64,000 nucleotides of DNA from Citrus sinensis (GCF_022201045.2 NC_068557.1:4216001-4280000); one strand, 5' to 3'. Shown: positions 12,549-28,075, counted from the stretch's first letter. Numbers and translations: made by a program. Notes: a model not told the origin generated them from the sequence alone.

Positions 12549-15500
12549 ATGATGCTAAGAGCAAGTCAGTTAGCATCGCCTGTGCTCTGTGCTATTACAC
12601 AGTCTCTGATTCCCACTCTAAACCTGTCTTCTTCTTCTTCACTTTCAATCTTTCAAAAACCCGCCTCTTTTGCTTCTTTTTACAAATCCTTAAACCCAGC
12701 TTCCAATTCCAATTCTTTTCATATTCATATTATATCCCGAAGCTTTACATCTCCTAAAGGTACGTTTGTAATTGTATATATTCATAATTTCATTTTGTGT
12801 AAGGCCTTTTTTATTATGTCATTGTATTATTATTGTTGTTGTTGTTGTTGTTGTTACTTCTTTCAGCTGCTTCATTTAGTTCTGGGACTGAGGGTAGTAG
12901 CCCAGGTGGTGGCGATAGAGAAATATTGGTCCAACACTTGCTTGTTAAAGAAGATGACCTCAACCTACTGTCGGAACTTCAACGCAGGGTTTCTCAAGGT
13001 AGTTGAAATAACTCTTTTTAACAATTCAACTCTTCTTCTATTGATATTAGATTTTCGGGTTTTGATTCAGTCCTAAGGAGAGCTTTGTGAGGAGCTTTAT
13101 GAATATTGTGATTGTTAGTTATTTGATAAGAAAAATGTGTAATTAAATCTTAACTGTTGTAAAAATATTAGCACAGCTTAACTCGCTAGATCCAAATTAG
13201 TTTTCTTGTTTGTATTAATTAGGGAAAAAAATAACAAAATAACAAGCAAATATGGGTTAAAAATCCTATTGACTATGTTTTCTAAATTTTGTTTAGTTGA
13301 TCATGTATTCATATTTTTGGTTGCTTCCATGAAGGAGAGGATTTGAGTGATCTTGCCGTTGAACACTCAATTTGTCCGTCCAAAGGAGAGGGAGGAATGC
13401 TTGGCTGGGTGAGGAAGGGGCAATTGGTATGCTTAGCATCAAGAAACTCCTTTTGAAAACTGATTGTTATTGATGTGTCTTTTAGTAATTTATACTTTTC
13501 ATTGGTGCTTATGCTTGAAGAATCTTGATGGTTTTACAGTTCAAGATGGTATGAATGCTATACAATCCATGTTATTTAATTCACAAAATGAAAATGGTTT
13601 TGATGCATTCATTTCTGTCAAAATTTTTTATGGAATTGAGTTTTGTAAGTAAAATATCACTTATTGAAGCTACAAAAACTAACTCACTCAAGTAGGTTTC
13701 TTCAGTGACCAGTCTTTTGAATTGTATAACGTGTCTGGTTCCATTTCTGCCCAGTGGTTTCTGAATTCTAGCAGGTATGGAACCCTATTTAATTAGTTTG
13801 AATGATATTTTTAATGAGAATAGATGTCTCGATGACAAAGATTTAAGGATGTATTAAAAAGATTGCTGTTTATTTGTTTATTTTTCAAATTAGTGTTTAG
13901 CTATTACAAATTGAAAAATAAATTTATATTCTTTGATCTTTAATGGCATTTTTGCCCCTTATAGCCATTTTTAATTTATCTTTCTTTTTATTTGAATTTT
14001 ATTTGCCATCTAAGGCCATTAATCCTTTGATGTGTCACGTAAATCTATGATGAAAACAATTGGGAATAGGCTTGTATCAGGTAACCTAGGAAGACTAAAT
14101 CTTGCTATTGGAGCCTTGCACAATGATACATTCTAGTATCAGATTGATGCTGTATTTTAGAGCAATACTTTCCATCACATTCTATGATGATTTTCTTTTA
14201 TCTTCTAGGTCTATAGCTTTGGACTACATGAAGATTTAAATAGGAAAAATGCATCCTTGTGATATCTGCTCCCTTTAATTATTCTCAATTTCAGCTGTAA
14301 ATAAGAGTTACATTCTATTTCAAACATCAAGATACATGCATACTAAACCCTAAACCCTAAATGATTATTCAATTTGCTAATCTGGTTGACAGATCTTTCG
14401 TTGTAAAATTACCTAGGTTCCAGAATTTGAGGAGGTTGCATTCACTACCCCTTTGAACAAAGTTGCAAGGTGTAAAACAAAATTTGGATGGCACTTGTTG
14501 CAAGTTCTATCTGAGAGGTATACCTGAAATTCCAAATTTTATACCATGCCTAATGAAATGATGCGGATGATAGATCTAGCTTTGTTGTGCTGTCAGGGAA
14601 GCGTCATTACTTCAAGACATTCAGCCAGATGAACTTCACAAAAAAATGCAGGATCCCAATTTTCATAAAGAGGCACAATTGATTGATGTTCGAGAGCCTG
14701 AAGAAGTGTATGCTCTTATATGTTTATTATTCTGCTCCTGCTTAATTTTACTAAAATCATAAGCAAGTTAAAGTTTTTTTAAAACTGAAATGGCTCATGG
14801 AGCATCCATTTGGTTACTTATATGAGGACTTAACTCAAGAAATTTCTAGGAGATCAATTGTAGTTACTATTGTAGAATGATGGGAAGCATATATATGAAA
14901 TGTTTTGTGAGAAAATGGGTAAAACTTTTGAAATGTGTAACCTTTTTATCTACTGCTGCTTTTGCTTCCAAAATATGATATGTTGTAATTCTACAATAAC
15001 TAGGAGGAGTATGAATTCTGGCATCAGTAGTGGTATATCTGGAAGATTCACGACTCAATTAAGCTAGTCAACTCCCCAAACTCTATACCTAAGTGCACCT
15101 TATTTTTTAGTTATTATTATTATTCCTATTATTGTTATTATTATTTTGGTTGTGTGATGTTTGGTTGAAACTGAAAGAAGCTTATGTAGGATTAGAAAAA
15201 TGGTTTTACATTTACTGGATGAATCTCAAATTTTTGGCTTTAGTGAGAAGATATTTCTGAGCCATTTTGAAAGGTTCAATTGTCTAAGATATTCTTATCG
15301 TACTGAGAGTTTTTTTCATTCCTTCTCATAACATAACCTTCGAAGACTTGTAACTAAACAATCAACAATTTTTTGTAAAAGCAATTATAGAAGCTCCACT
15401 GGTGTAAGATCTATTTGAAGAACTTAAAACAAATAGATAAGTTGATGGGACTGAAGAGGATAACTTAGTAAATTGTGCATACCCCCAGTAAATTTTATCA

Positions 15501-17715
15501 TGATAAGACTGCAAAATTGGCAATTTTCTGTAGCTGACACAGTATACACATCTCTGTGTGTGTGTGCATGTGCACATATACGTTAAATACACGCATGTCC
15601 TCATGCTGTTCTTGCGGCCTTTTGATCTTTCTTGTATGACAGTGCCCTTTCTTCTTTGCCGGGATTTCAAGTGCTTCCCCTCCGCCAATTTGGAAGCTGG
15701 GGACCAGATGTAACTGCCAAGTTTGATCCTCAGAAGGATACATATGTAATGGTGTGTAAAATTTCTGTTGTATTTCGAAAATCTCCAATTTTCTTCCGTT
15801 CTAAAGCTAAAATGAACTGAGTTCTATTTCCTGTTGAAGCTAACGTCTTTAATTTAATTTAATTTAATTTATTTTTTTCCTTCACAATTTACTACAAAGA
15901 ATTGCCGTAGGTCTGTTTTTGCTTAATATTTAGGAAGGGGAAAGTTTATGTTTGATTTTTCATGCCAAGAGATGCAAATGATGTAATATTATCTATGATT
16001 GGCAAGTAGTTTGCTTAAGGTTCAGAGTAGCACTTCTTTTGCTCCTCCTCACTTATGTCCTATAAAAACCTTATCTAAAAAATTCACTTGTGTGTAGCCC
16101 ACCATCATTTTACTGGAATTTCTACTGTCTCTATCAAATATGTTATTCAGAACCCTGTCTTTCTGTAAGGACAAATTGTGGGAAGAAGTAGTTTATGAAG
16201 TTCACATCCTAATATTTTCTTGATTCATTTTCATTTGCCTGCACATTTTAATGCTGTTAAGTTTACAGCCTTTCTTTATAATTTATTTTTTATGCATTTT
16301 CGTAAGTTAATCTATCTTTCAACTCTGGTCTAATTTGGTGCCTCTTAGTTTCTATGAATTATTCTTCATATATAGTTGTGCTTAACTTTGCCTTTTATAT
16401 CGACTTTGTTTTGCTTTTGCCATAACAAAAAAACGTTCGAAGATTACTAAAACATGTTTTATCTGCAGTGTCACCATGGCATGCGGTCTTTACAGGTTGC
16501 TCAGTGGTTGCAGACACAGGTAAATCTCCCGTTTTTGCACAGACACAGTTTGAATTGCTCCATGAATTGTTAGCATATGCATAGCAAATTTGGCTTCATG
16601 TCTCACTAGGTACTATATATTAGGTTTCCTTCTCTTAATTTCATTCTTTATTATCTTCCCTTCCTATGGAATCCAGACCCTGCCCTCCCCCATACCTTGC
16701 CCTTTTCTTTGCTTATATACATAAGCATTAATTCAATTCCCCAATATCTGTTAAAATACAGAGACAAAAGAATTGGTGATTTATTGATGACAAAAGAAGG
16801 CTATCGTCTATAGCTTTGGGCTTAGTGGTATCAGAGTGAGATTATGGGTTCTAATCCTAGGAATGTTGCTGAGGTGGAGTTTATTGGTTTTCAGGGGCTG
16901 GCCATTAACCTTTGATTCAAGTGGGTTCTATAGGGGATCCGCGTGAAGAGCATGAATGGTCAACCCAAGGTGCTAAATTGGAGCACCTTCGGTAAAAACG
17001 AAGGAAAACAAATTATTAGGAATTGCAACTGTATTTTATATGTTACTTGGTTTCAATCCCATCTGTGTCAACTATTTATTTTGTTGTGGAAAATTTTAAT
17101 CACTCCAGTCTAGTGCAAAATTTCAAACTTAGGTGAAAACGAAGGAAAACAAATTATTAGGAATTGCAACTGTAATTTATATGTTGTTACTTGGTTTCAA
17201 GTTATAGTTTCTTTAATTTGTCCCATTGAGATGATTTTTTAATCCTTCCATTTCTTCTACCATATGTCTGTCTTATACAAATTATTAGGAAAACAAATTA
17301 TTAAAAACGAAGGAAAACAAATTATTAGGAATTGCAACTGCATTTTATATGTTGTCACTTGGTTTCAAGTTATAGGTTCTTTTATTTGTCCCATTGAGAT
17401 GATTTTTTAATCCTTCAATTTCTTTTACCATATGACTGTCTTATGCAATTTTCTATTTTTAAAAACTCAGTTCTCAAAAGTTCTGCTGCATATACTCATT
17501 GCCTGATGCATTGTGGTAGGAGGGTTTTACTAACCCACGTTTTTAAGTGTTCTATTTCAGTGTTGGGGATGAGAACTTGTTCTTTTTCTTTGCCTTGTAT
17601 GCTATTTTTCTGATCTCTCTCCCAAATTATTCAGGGTTTTAGGAGAGTATTTAACGTATCTGGCGGAATACATGCCTATGCTACCAAGGTTGATCCATCA
17701 ATTCCTATGTACTGA
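12549..17715 (+). CDS. STR12: PpiC/rhodanese-like protein 12, chloroplast
   Basis: Eight exons: 12549-12759, 12867-12998, 13335-13426, 14417-14517, 14597-14707, 15643-15751, 16469-16519 and 17635-17715. All are GT-AG and in phase, giving 295 residues. A Ser-rich N-terminus of ~70 residues looks like a plastid transit peptide. A parvulin (PpiC) peptidyl-prolyl isomerase domain follows (I-L-V-Q-H-L-L-V ... G-G-M-L-G-W-V ... K-F-G-W-H-L-L-Q-V). A rhodanese domain follows that (L-I-D-V-R-E-P-E-E ... C-H-H-G-M-R-S). Cys253 in C-H-H-G-M-R-S is the expected sulfur-carrying active-site residue. The domain order and length match my memory of Arabidopsis STR12 (about 300 residues). The physiological substrate of this family is not established. 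A second ATG directly after the first would remove one residue. Confidence 0.92.
14342..14361 (+). repeat. interstitial telomere-like repeat
   Basis: CTAAACCCTAAACCCTAAA: two and a half units of the plant telomeric heptamer CCCTAAA, within STR12 intron 3. It is too short to be a telomere relic with certainty. Confidence 0.6.
16806..16993 (+). mobile_element. putative tRNA-derived SINE in STR12 intron 7
   Basis: A pol III-type A box (TGGGCTTAGTGG, 16817-16828) and a B box (GGTTCTAATCC, 16848-16858) stand about 20 bases apart. A non-tRNA body of ~130 bp with GC content above its surroundings follows. The 3' end runs into an A-rich stretch. The box spacing is slightly short for a true tRNA and no cloverleaf forms, so a SINE fits better than a tRNA gene. 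Confidence 0.5.
16994..17440 (+). repeat. triplicated segment in STR12 intron 7
   Basis: The phrase 'aaacgaaggaaaacaaatta' followed by 'ttaggaattgcaactg' recurs at about 16994, 17134 and 17303. Copies two and three share a further ~130 bp including 'atgttg', 'acttggtttcaagttata' and 'cccattgagatgatttttta'. The array begins where the SINE-like unit ends. Confidence 0.7.
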
Positions 17716-18534
17716 TGCTGACAAACTCTTCTTCTCTATGAGTGAAGTAACCTTCTTACTCTTCTATGGAGGAGGAACTTCATATAATGGAATTAGCATA
17801 TTGAATTATAATTAACATTGCACGTATCCTGTTCTAAGCTTCTGTACAATACCTGTTTCTTGACAAACAATTCTGAGCACTGGCAATAAAAAAATTTATG
17901 CCTTAATAGATCAGTTGCATTTTTACTAGTAACATTCCCATTCTGTTAAAATACTCAGAGGAAATATCGAACTTCAAATTTCCATCTGTTAACTTTGTTC
18001 CAGCTCTAGTGCTTCTTGTGCATTCCAATGGAAGTTTACTACTAGTAAATATCCTATCTGGTGCGAACCCTTGGCTTGGGTTCGGCTTGGGTTATAATAG
18101 AACAAAAAGTGCTTTTTCTAATCACTTTTTTCACCAAACTTTAGGGCTACCGGGCCTTCATGTCATCCCTACCAGGAAGCCAATAGGTAGGAGATACCAT
18201 GGTATAAGAGCACGTAAAAGGACGTTCAAATCTATGGTGGTCATTTGTCCACAGAGGAGAGACGGAGAGATATAGGCTTCTTCAGTGCAGGTTGCATGAA
18301 GCATCGAAGGAATGAAGAGAAAAGGGTTCCAAATGAGAAGATGCTAATTTACCCTTTACCTGAGTATCCTCTAATTAAGGGAGAACCACGTGTATCGTTG
18401 GACAAAAGATGCCCTTAGAGACACTCCCCCGTACAAGGGTTTGGCAAAGGACAAAGGGAAAGGTTAGGTCTCTGAACCAAAATTCACTCCTTCCTTTCAT
18501 CTTCAACCTTTGTTTTAGGGTTTTTTAAGTGACA
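17716..18534. other. intergenic, unassigned
   Basis: Contains the STR12 3' UTR and then moderately GC-balanced sequence at 18000-18500. The longest forward frame there (18009-18275, 88 codons) matches nothing I recognise. It could be a decayed transposon. Confidence 0.4.
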
Positions 18535-18970
18535 TTGGGCATGGGTAGGACCGAACTGGATCCGAAAAATTTCTGTTCCGGCTTAATATTTTGGTGGTTC
18601 GGTTCGGTATTTTTTTTCTTAGAAAAAATTGAATATTTTGGTTCAGTTTTCGGTTCAAAATTTCAAATTTGAAAACTGAATTGAAAAAAAATATTTTTTA
18701 AATTAAAAATGCCACTTAACATTTAGGAATTGACTGAGCTGAACCAGTTCGGTTTAGGTTTTTCAAGTTAGTTCGATTTTTTCGATTTCGATTCGATATT
18801 TTATAAGAAAAAAATACTGAGTTAATTAATACCGAAACTGAATTGAATAGAAATATCCAAATCGGTTTTTAAAAATTTCCAAACCTAAATTAACCAAATA
18901 TTCTCAAATCAAATCGACCCAAAAATTTCCAAACCAAACCGAATCCGTACAGAAGTGGAGCCCACCCTTA
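18535..18970. mobile_element. foldback MITE, hAT-like
   Basis: The left half carries 'ggttcggtt' and 'cggttca' words and the right half their complements ('accgaaactgaa', 'aaaccaaaccga'), with AT-rich DNA between. The outer ends (GGGCATGGGTAGG at left, and GGGTGGGCTCC read from the right end) are loosely inverted. No frame is present. The boundaries are approximate. Confidence 0.5.
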
Positions 18971-20123
18971 TTCTGAAGGACTGTTCACTTTTCTGTAGGG
19001 CTTAGTCAGAAGGATCTCTCTCAGTTTGCGGATCCTAATTTATAATTTTATTCATGTTATTGTAATGACTTAATTTCACTCCCCTTGCAACAAATCGAAG
19101 CATTTTAGTCCGGATTTCTTAATTAACCAAATTTGGGCTAAAACAAAACTCTTCTCGAATATTGGGTAATATGTGATGCGGCAAGACTCCATTCCTTCTG
19201 TGGTAAGGTTGTGCCCTACATGTTATATATAATATGATTTAAAATTTTCAAAATATCATGTCTAAACCTTGGCGTAGACATGAAAAACCAGTACTAGCAT
19301 GACCTACATTAATGTTATTTATTGGTCATTAATTAGATGCACTTATAATCTGAAACCTGAAGGTTCTGATTTCATGAGCATTGCAGAAGTTTCATGTAAT
19401 AAGTCATGGAATGACAACGAAAAATGTAAAATATCGATCAATATGAATTGGCCGAGAAAAATATTAGAGAAACCATGTTATGCGTATCTAGCTTGAAAGA
19501 CCGTACATACTGTTAACAAACAAACATTGGTAGCTTTTGTGATAACGCTCTTGTTTCAACAATTTGATTACTAAATAACTAATTAAACTAACTAAACTAG
19601 AGCTTAACGGGTTCACAATAGAACCAGGACTAATACACAGTTGTGTACTTGTTTTGGTGTAACAAGATTACTATTACTAGCTTTAACGTCTGCAAAGCAT
19701 AACACGTGTCAATACTAAGTTAAATGAATTTTCCCGGGAAATCCTCTCAACCTTTGTCTTAAGAAACAAGCATCATTTGCTCATTTACCCACAATGACCC
19801 TTTCAACCACACGCTTGATTCCTAAAATTGCTCACAATCGATCCTCTTCAATTTCTACACCAAAAATCCAAGCTGTTTCCTAATCCTGCTCTTTCTTTTC
19901 TCTCTCTATACATGTCTTTTCTAGCTCTGAACAACACTTTCTTGAACACCCTTAAAGAAAGAAAAAAAGAGAGAAAGATAATTTAAAATTTTTTTTAAAA
20001 AAAAAAGGAAAGAAAAAAGAGAGAGAGTAAAATCTCTTAAAAAACCATCAACTCTCACCCTTCTCTCTCAATCAATCCTCTCTCTCTTTTTTTCTTTTTT
20101 CTTTTTTCTTTTTTTTCAAAATT
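18971..20123 (+). promoter_or_regulatory. CDPK upstream region and 5' leader
   Basis: No gene is seen. From about 19890 to the ATG the sequence is strikingly strand-biased: CT-rich, then purine-rich ('agaaagaaaaaaagagagaa'), then CT-rich again up to the start codon. This is typical of a plant 5' leader. The word CACGTG is interrupted; only ACACGTGT is present at about 19703. Confidence 0.4.
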
Positions 20124-22632
<2,509 letters not shown>

Positions 22633-25600
22633 TTTTTGCGTATTTAATTGTTTACGTGGTGGTGGTGATGAAGAATTGACAAAATGAAAAATGGTTCCAA
22701 TTAATGGGTGGAGAGGGGAAATCATATATATTTGATAGCTATTTCAATTACTTGTATGTCAAAAGTACAAAAGAATTCATGTTGTTTGATTCATATTTTT
22801 TTTTCCTTTTTAATGTACATTTTTCGAAAACTAGATTGAGAGGGAAATGGGTGTTCGAGATGGCTAAATATGAAGAAGAAGAAAACTAAGATCGGAAGCA
22901 GCAGCTTGCAATTAATTAATACATTAATTGTAATTTGTTCATTCCACCTTTTATCACGAAGGTTTCAACAAGAGATTAAAGGAGTCTGATTGATTGGTCT
23001 GCTGATTAATTTCATGCTTAGGAGATTTGAAGAAGAAGGGTGTGCTTTTTCTTTTTTTTATGTGTTAATTAATTTTTCATTGATCTGCACTTTTAGGAGT
23101 ACATGATAACTATTGTTGTTAACTTGTTGATCTTTTATGTGTAATTTTTTTTTTTTGAATTCCCTTAGTGTTATTATTTTTATAATTGGAAAATATGTTT
23201 TATTATAAGCCTCAAATCTATCATACTACTTAAGTAGCGCCTAACTTATTATCCTTGAATGCTATATATAATCACTTAAAAAAAAAAAGAAAGGGGAATA
23301 TGGCAGATCTTCTTCTTTATATCAATAAATTTCATTATTTATATTTTTTTAAAAAAGTTTATGTTTCAAGTAGATATTGGGATGAGAGAAAAAGTAAACA
23401 AAAACTGAGCTGAAACAATAAAACTTATATTAAGGTGACAGGGTGCCTTACGCAATTGAGGTGTGTTACTTGATAAGTTGATATGGCCTTAGGTGAAGGT
23501 TGAGAGTGAATGGAAGAGGTAAAGATGCTTTGAGAGGCTTAGATCTAAAGAGGATTTGAAGGTTTTGTTCATCCTGCAAAACAGAGAAAAGAAATTAGAG
23601 GTGGAGTTGGCGGTGGCTGACGACTACACTCAAGTTAGTTTTGATGTTGCTTTTTGGGCGCTAAAAATGTACGAGCCCTTAACAATAGCGGTTGGAGGTT
23701 GAAAAAAATCTTCCGCCTTATTGTGTGTGTATTTTATGATAATTAAGAAAAAGAAAACCTAAACATTTTATATGGAGTGTCATGAGGTTCCTTGTTGTCA
23801 TGCCACTTAGCGCATTTCTATTGCCAGTTTTGTTATCCTTTCAAGGATGCTTTTGTTTCTTTTTTCCCACATAATTGTTTAGGTCCTTTTGGAATATGCT
23901 TGGTGAATAAGTTGTGTTATTTTCATGATTTGTGCAAACATAAATGTGTTGTACTTTATTGGGTGGTCCAATATACCTCTGCAGAGGTTCTTTGACAATT
24001 GTTAGTATGGCAACTAAGGACAGATGATTCCAACTATCCTGGTAGATTATTTTAGAATTTTTGTAGACGTGACAGTCTATTGTCTCCTCTTTTTAATAGA
24101 ATATTTTATTTATTGATTCCTTCTTTCCAGTCGACATTCTTCATAGCGATAATTGCCTCCCTCCCACATGATGATCATATTTTTGGCATTTTCTCTGACC
24201 CTTTTCTATCATTAGTTGGGGTGAAGAAATATGGGTGTTACTATCTATGATATGTACGCAGCGTACTCGGTGTAAGCCAGCCAGCTTCTCCTTGGTGATT
24301 TTTCTTGTTATTTTTTCTCTTTTCCATTGACACATGCATGGTCTTGTTTTATTTATTCTCCAAATAGTTGTTATCTACAATTACATTCCTAGGACTCCAA
24401 ATTCATGTTTTTGTTTTTGTTTTTATTTCCTTCAAAAGTGACTTTGAATTTGGGTTGGACGTCGGGTATTTTGTGATAAAGATTCAATGCTAAGCTTGAG
24501 TTTTTGCTAAACACTTAATCAATAATTATTAGACAAGATAAATAAAAAAAATTAAAAACAGTTCTAATCATTTATTCAATACTTAACAAAAATTTAATTC
24601 AGTACCAAATCCTAATCCGATATTTTGACAGAAATCATACAACCTTACTACTTTCAATTTTTGTGTTGATTTAATCCACCATTTTAGTTCATTTTAAACT
24701 TTAATAAGCTTTAAGCTTGTAGAGGATCTTGAAATTTTCTGCATTAATTAAATTACTTGTATGTAACGGGGTCGCCAAAACAAAAAACAAAAAACAAAAA
24801 AAAAGAAGGGAAAAAGTTTGTAATTCAATTGCTTCGCTTCAGTAACCTACCATATTAAAGCACCCAGCGCCTTAAAAATTAGATCACCTACAACATCATG
24901 GATATTTAGGTGAGATAATCTTTTTTTATTTTTTATTTTTTCTGAAAATAGCATGAAACTTATGACACAATTGAATGATTGATGTCATTGTTTTTGTTCT
25001 AAAGCTAAAAATGGAAACTAATTGAGGCCCACAATTTTGGGCACTTTTATGGCTAATAAATTATTAATGGTGGTGCTATTTAACAATTAAATGAAGACAA
25101 ATAGACATTATTTTTGAAAATTTGAGTAATTTTTAAAAGATAAAAATTTAATTTTGATGTTTGGTAAATTTAAAAAAAAAAAAATTTTCATAGTTTTTTG
25201 AAAAATATGGAAGGAGTAATTTTTCAAAACTTAATTTGAGAATTAATTTTACAATTATTGCAATTTTGTTTATATCCTTACATATATTATAAAAATATAA
25301 AATTATTCTTGTTCAATTAGGAAATAAAATAAAAAATTAAAGAGATTACTATTATTACCAATAGTATTAAGATAATAAAGTAAAAAATAAAATTATAAAA
25401 CAAAAATACTTATTTTAGTTTTCAATTATTATATATATACAATAATTTTTTTATATATATGTTTATAAATGTGTAAATAAATTATATTTAATATATTGTC
25501 AATTTCAGTCATTTGCATTCTTATACCAATTTAATAATAAAATTTATCAAGTACATATAACTACTTTTAAAACTCACAATATTTTTTAAAATAAATTTTA

Positions 25601-25735
25601 TGAAATATTTAACATTTTTTTTCACAACTAATTATTTCTATATCACCGTTAACAACAATTATTTTAAAAAAGTACAACATTACCAAATTGGTTCTAAGTC
25701 AAATGAAAATGTCATCAATTATTATTTCAGCTTAT
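22633..25735. other. CDPK 3' UTR and intergenic DNA
   Basis: About 3.1 kb. The first few hundred bases are the CDPK 3' UTR. The segment 23400-24350 is less AT-rich but holds only short frames I do not recognise; it may be decayed transposon. From 24500 on, the sequence is highly AT-rich with homopolymer runs and no gene. Confidence 0.5.
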
Positions 25736-25912
25736 GAGTAATGAGACATTCCAAATTTTTTATCTCAAATAATATGTTATTAATTGATTGGTTGTAATTC
25801 TTTACAAGATTTAAGTGAATTAATTTTATTATCCACCCTAACCAATTGATAAATACTACATTATTTGAGATAACTTTTTAGAATAAAAAATTTGGGATAC
25901 CTAACATTACTC
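25736..25912. mobile_element. 177-bp foldback MITE
   Basis: The left arm (GAGTAATG, then CCAAATTTTTTATCTCAAATAAT) and the reverse complement of the right arm (GAGTAATG, then CCCAAATTTTTTATTCTAA, then ATCTCAAATAATG) match over about 60 bases per side. 'ttgattgg' and 'ccaattga' lie near the centre. There is no coding capacity. It lies about 180 bp downstream of the P450 stop codon. The family was not identified. Confidence 0.65.
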
Positions 25913-26094
25913 TTAGTAAGATGAATGTTAAAGTATTTGTAAAAACAGCCAAGCCAAGATATGTTCTTTTATTATCTCAAAATACACAAACACACTTGAA
26001 ATTGACGACAGTGATGATGATCATCGCTATTACAAATTGCAATCCATAGAGATCGAGAAACAAATTCGTGAAGAAATGAAAAGTGGTCATCAAT

Positions 26095-27915
26095 TTAAGA
26101 AGCATAAGCAGAAGGGGCGAGGCGAGGCCGAAGCAGAGCAGAAAGTGGAACGGCCTTTTGAAGAGCAAGGCCAAAGGTTTCATCCATGTTGAGTTGATCT
26201 TGGTCATCTCCATCTGGCAATTTCCATTCAAATGAATGAACCAATGTGCCCAAAATGTACTCAACAAGCACAATCCCCATTCTAGTACCCGCACAAATTC
26301 TTCTGCCAGCACCAAACGGAATCAGCTCAAAATCATTCCCACGTGGATCCATTTTTGCATATTTTTCATCACTTAAGAACCTCTCTGGGTCAAAATTTAG
26401 AGGGTCTTTCCACACATCGGGGTCACGCCCTACTGCCCAAATGTTGACACTCAGTCTTGTGCCTCTGGGAATGTAGTAACCATTTACCACGCATGCTTCC
26501 GTTGAGACACGTGGAAGATTTAATGGCGTTGATGGGTGTTTTCGAAACGTTTCTTTGCATATGGCTTTTAAATATGGGAGTTTCTCTATGTCTGATTCTT
26601 CAAGCCTTCGGTTTCTGCCAATTACTTGATCCATCTCTTGTTGAGCTCCCTTCATAATACTAGGGTTCTTCAACATCTCAGCTAGTGCCCATTCGATTAT
26701 GCTCGATGATGTGTCCGTGCCGGCAGTAAATAAATTCTAGACCCAAAAATAAATAAAAAAGTGTCTCAATGAATTAATACTTAGATTAAATAACATATTT
26801 GACTAAACCCGACTTGAGAATAATATATTTATCAAGATTATACTGCATTTCACATATGTACAAAAATGAACAACACAAAGAAAGACCAAGAGGCACGAGG
26901 TATGAAATAAATATTTCGTAAGTGCAACTTTGATAACCTTAAATGCATGAGCGTAATAATAAATACAAAAGTGAGATAAAAAAAAGGGTAAAGTTTTGAA
27001 GACACAAATTACCAAGAGAAGTGCTTTGATGTTGGTGATGGTGAGCCTTTCTCCATCAGAATTTTCTCTATTAGCCATGACAATGTCGAGAAAATCTGGC
27101 TTCCTTTTACGTTCATAAGTTGAAGCCATGTGCTCTTCAATCATCTTTGTTAACAGGACATCAAATCTGTTATGTAATTTCTTCATCCCACGCTCGATCC
27201 CTTGTAAATCCAACCAAGCAATCGAGGGTATAAAATCACCAATGTTGAAAAATCCAGCTGACGTCATGAGCTCTACCACCATGTCCTTAAACTCATTAGA
27301 TTCTGTCCCTTTGGTCACAAAAACTCGACGGCTTAGTATGACTTGACCTATCATGTTTGCCATGGCGTACGTCAACATCTCCGGGACCACCACGGGCTCG
27401 TTTCGCTGGCTAGACTCACAAATGGCTCGAAGCATGTGGCCTAGCTCAATGTTACGCACGTTACTCCAATCATATAGGGCTTTTCCACCAAGCATGTGCA
27501 GATTGCTTATCTTTCTTAAGAGTTTCCACCTCGGACCATAATCAGCAAAGACCATGTCTTGAGCGTCGTAGGCCAAGTGGGTTGCACCGGCGTTCGGCGG
27601 CCGGTTCGAGAAATTCAGGTCTAGGGTTTTGAGGAAGGCTCGAGCGGCATCCGGTGTGGATGCCACGACCATGTCGCATGTGCCCATTTTAAGATACATG
27701 ACAGGTCCGTATTTTTTAGCCATTTTGGCCAGTGTTACATGGGGCATGGCACCTAGTAGAGGAAGTGCGCCGATGATTGGAAACCCTTTGGGGCCCGGAG
27801 GAAGTGGTCGGGATGATTTTCGGATGGGAAAACGAATAAAGTAACGAGTAATAAGAAAGATTAAGAGTGCCGCCACGGTGATCTCCCGGAGAAGAACCGT
27901 GTCGAGGGAAGCCAT
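26095..27915 (-). CDS. F3'5'H: cytochrome P450 CYP75A, probable flavonoid 3',5'-hydroxylase
   Basis: Two exons on the minus strand, 27915-27013 and 26736-26095, joined in phase 0 across a GT-AG intron; 514 residues. An N-terminal hydrophobic ER anchor (A-A-L-L-I-F-L-I) precedes the hinge P-P-G-P. The oxygen-binding helix A-G-T-D-T-S starts at residue 306. The E-T-F-R (ExxR) motif is at 363-366, F-D-P-E-R-F follows, and the haem loop [10 protein letters not shown] is at 442-451 with Cys449. Family-typical stretches such as [12 protein letters not shown] and [11 protein letters not shown] are present. Near the C-terminus it reads [13 protein letters not shown]75B 3'-hydroxylases usually have Thr at the third position, and 3',5'-hydroxylases Ala or Ser. 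The enzyme would add B-ring hydroxyls to flavanones and dihydroflavonols at the ER, leading to delphinidin- and myricetin-type flavonoids. Activity needs testing. Confidence 0.9.
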
Positions 27916-27969
27916 GTCTATGTGTAGGTGTTTATTGGGTTGTATGTATCAGTTTGAATTTGATATGAA

Positions 27970-28075
27970 ATTATAAAGAAATGGATTTTGCGTTAGGTAA
28001 ATATCACGTGAGATTCAGCTTCACATCTACCAAGTATGGTACGAGGATGTGAGTTTGGTGGTTGAAACTAAATAT
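27970..28075 (-). promoter_or_regulatory. P450 promoter: TATA-like, G-box, MYB-like sites
   Basis: Reading toward the start codon at 27915, a TTTATAAT word lies at about 27970-27978 and a perfect G-box CACGTG at 28005-28010, roughly 90 bp upstream of the ATG. On the gene strand AACCACCAAAC lies at about 28055-28065, and CTACCAA (plus strand) at about 28027. These resemble MYB-type AC elements. A bHLH site plus MYB sites is the usual arrangement in flavonoid-pathway promoters. These are motif matches only. Confidence 0.45.

Noticed and set aside
14342-14361. Relic telomere from chromosome fusion
   Set aside because: Only two and a half units inside an intron; too short to argue for fusion.
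15545-15575. (GT)n-like stretch with reverse-strand frames 15362-15788
   Set aside because: Intron and exon shadow of STR12; short dinucleotide run only.
16811-16860. Possible tRNA gene (A and B boxes)
   Set aside because: No acceptor stem, anticodon loop or proper box spacing; fits a SINE better.
18009-18275. Forward frame of 88 codons downstream of STR12
   Set aside because: No recognisable product and no start context; more likely intergenic or decayed repeat.
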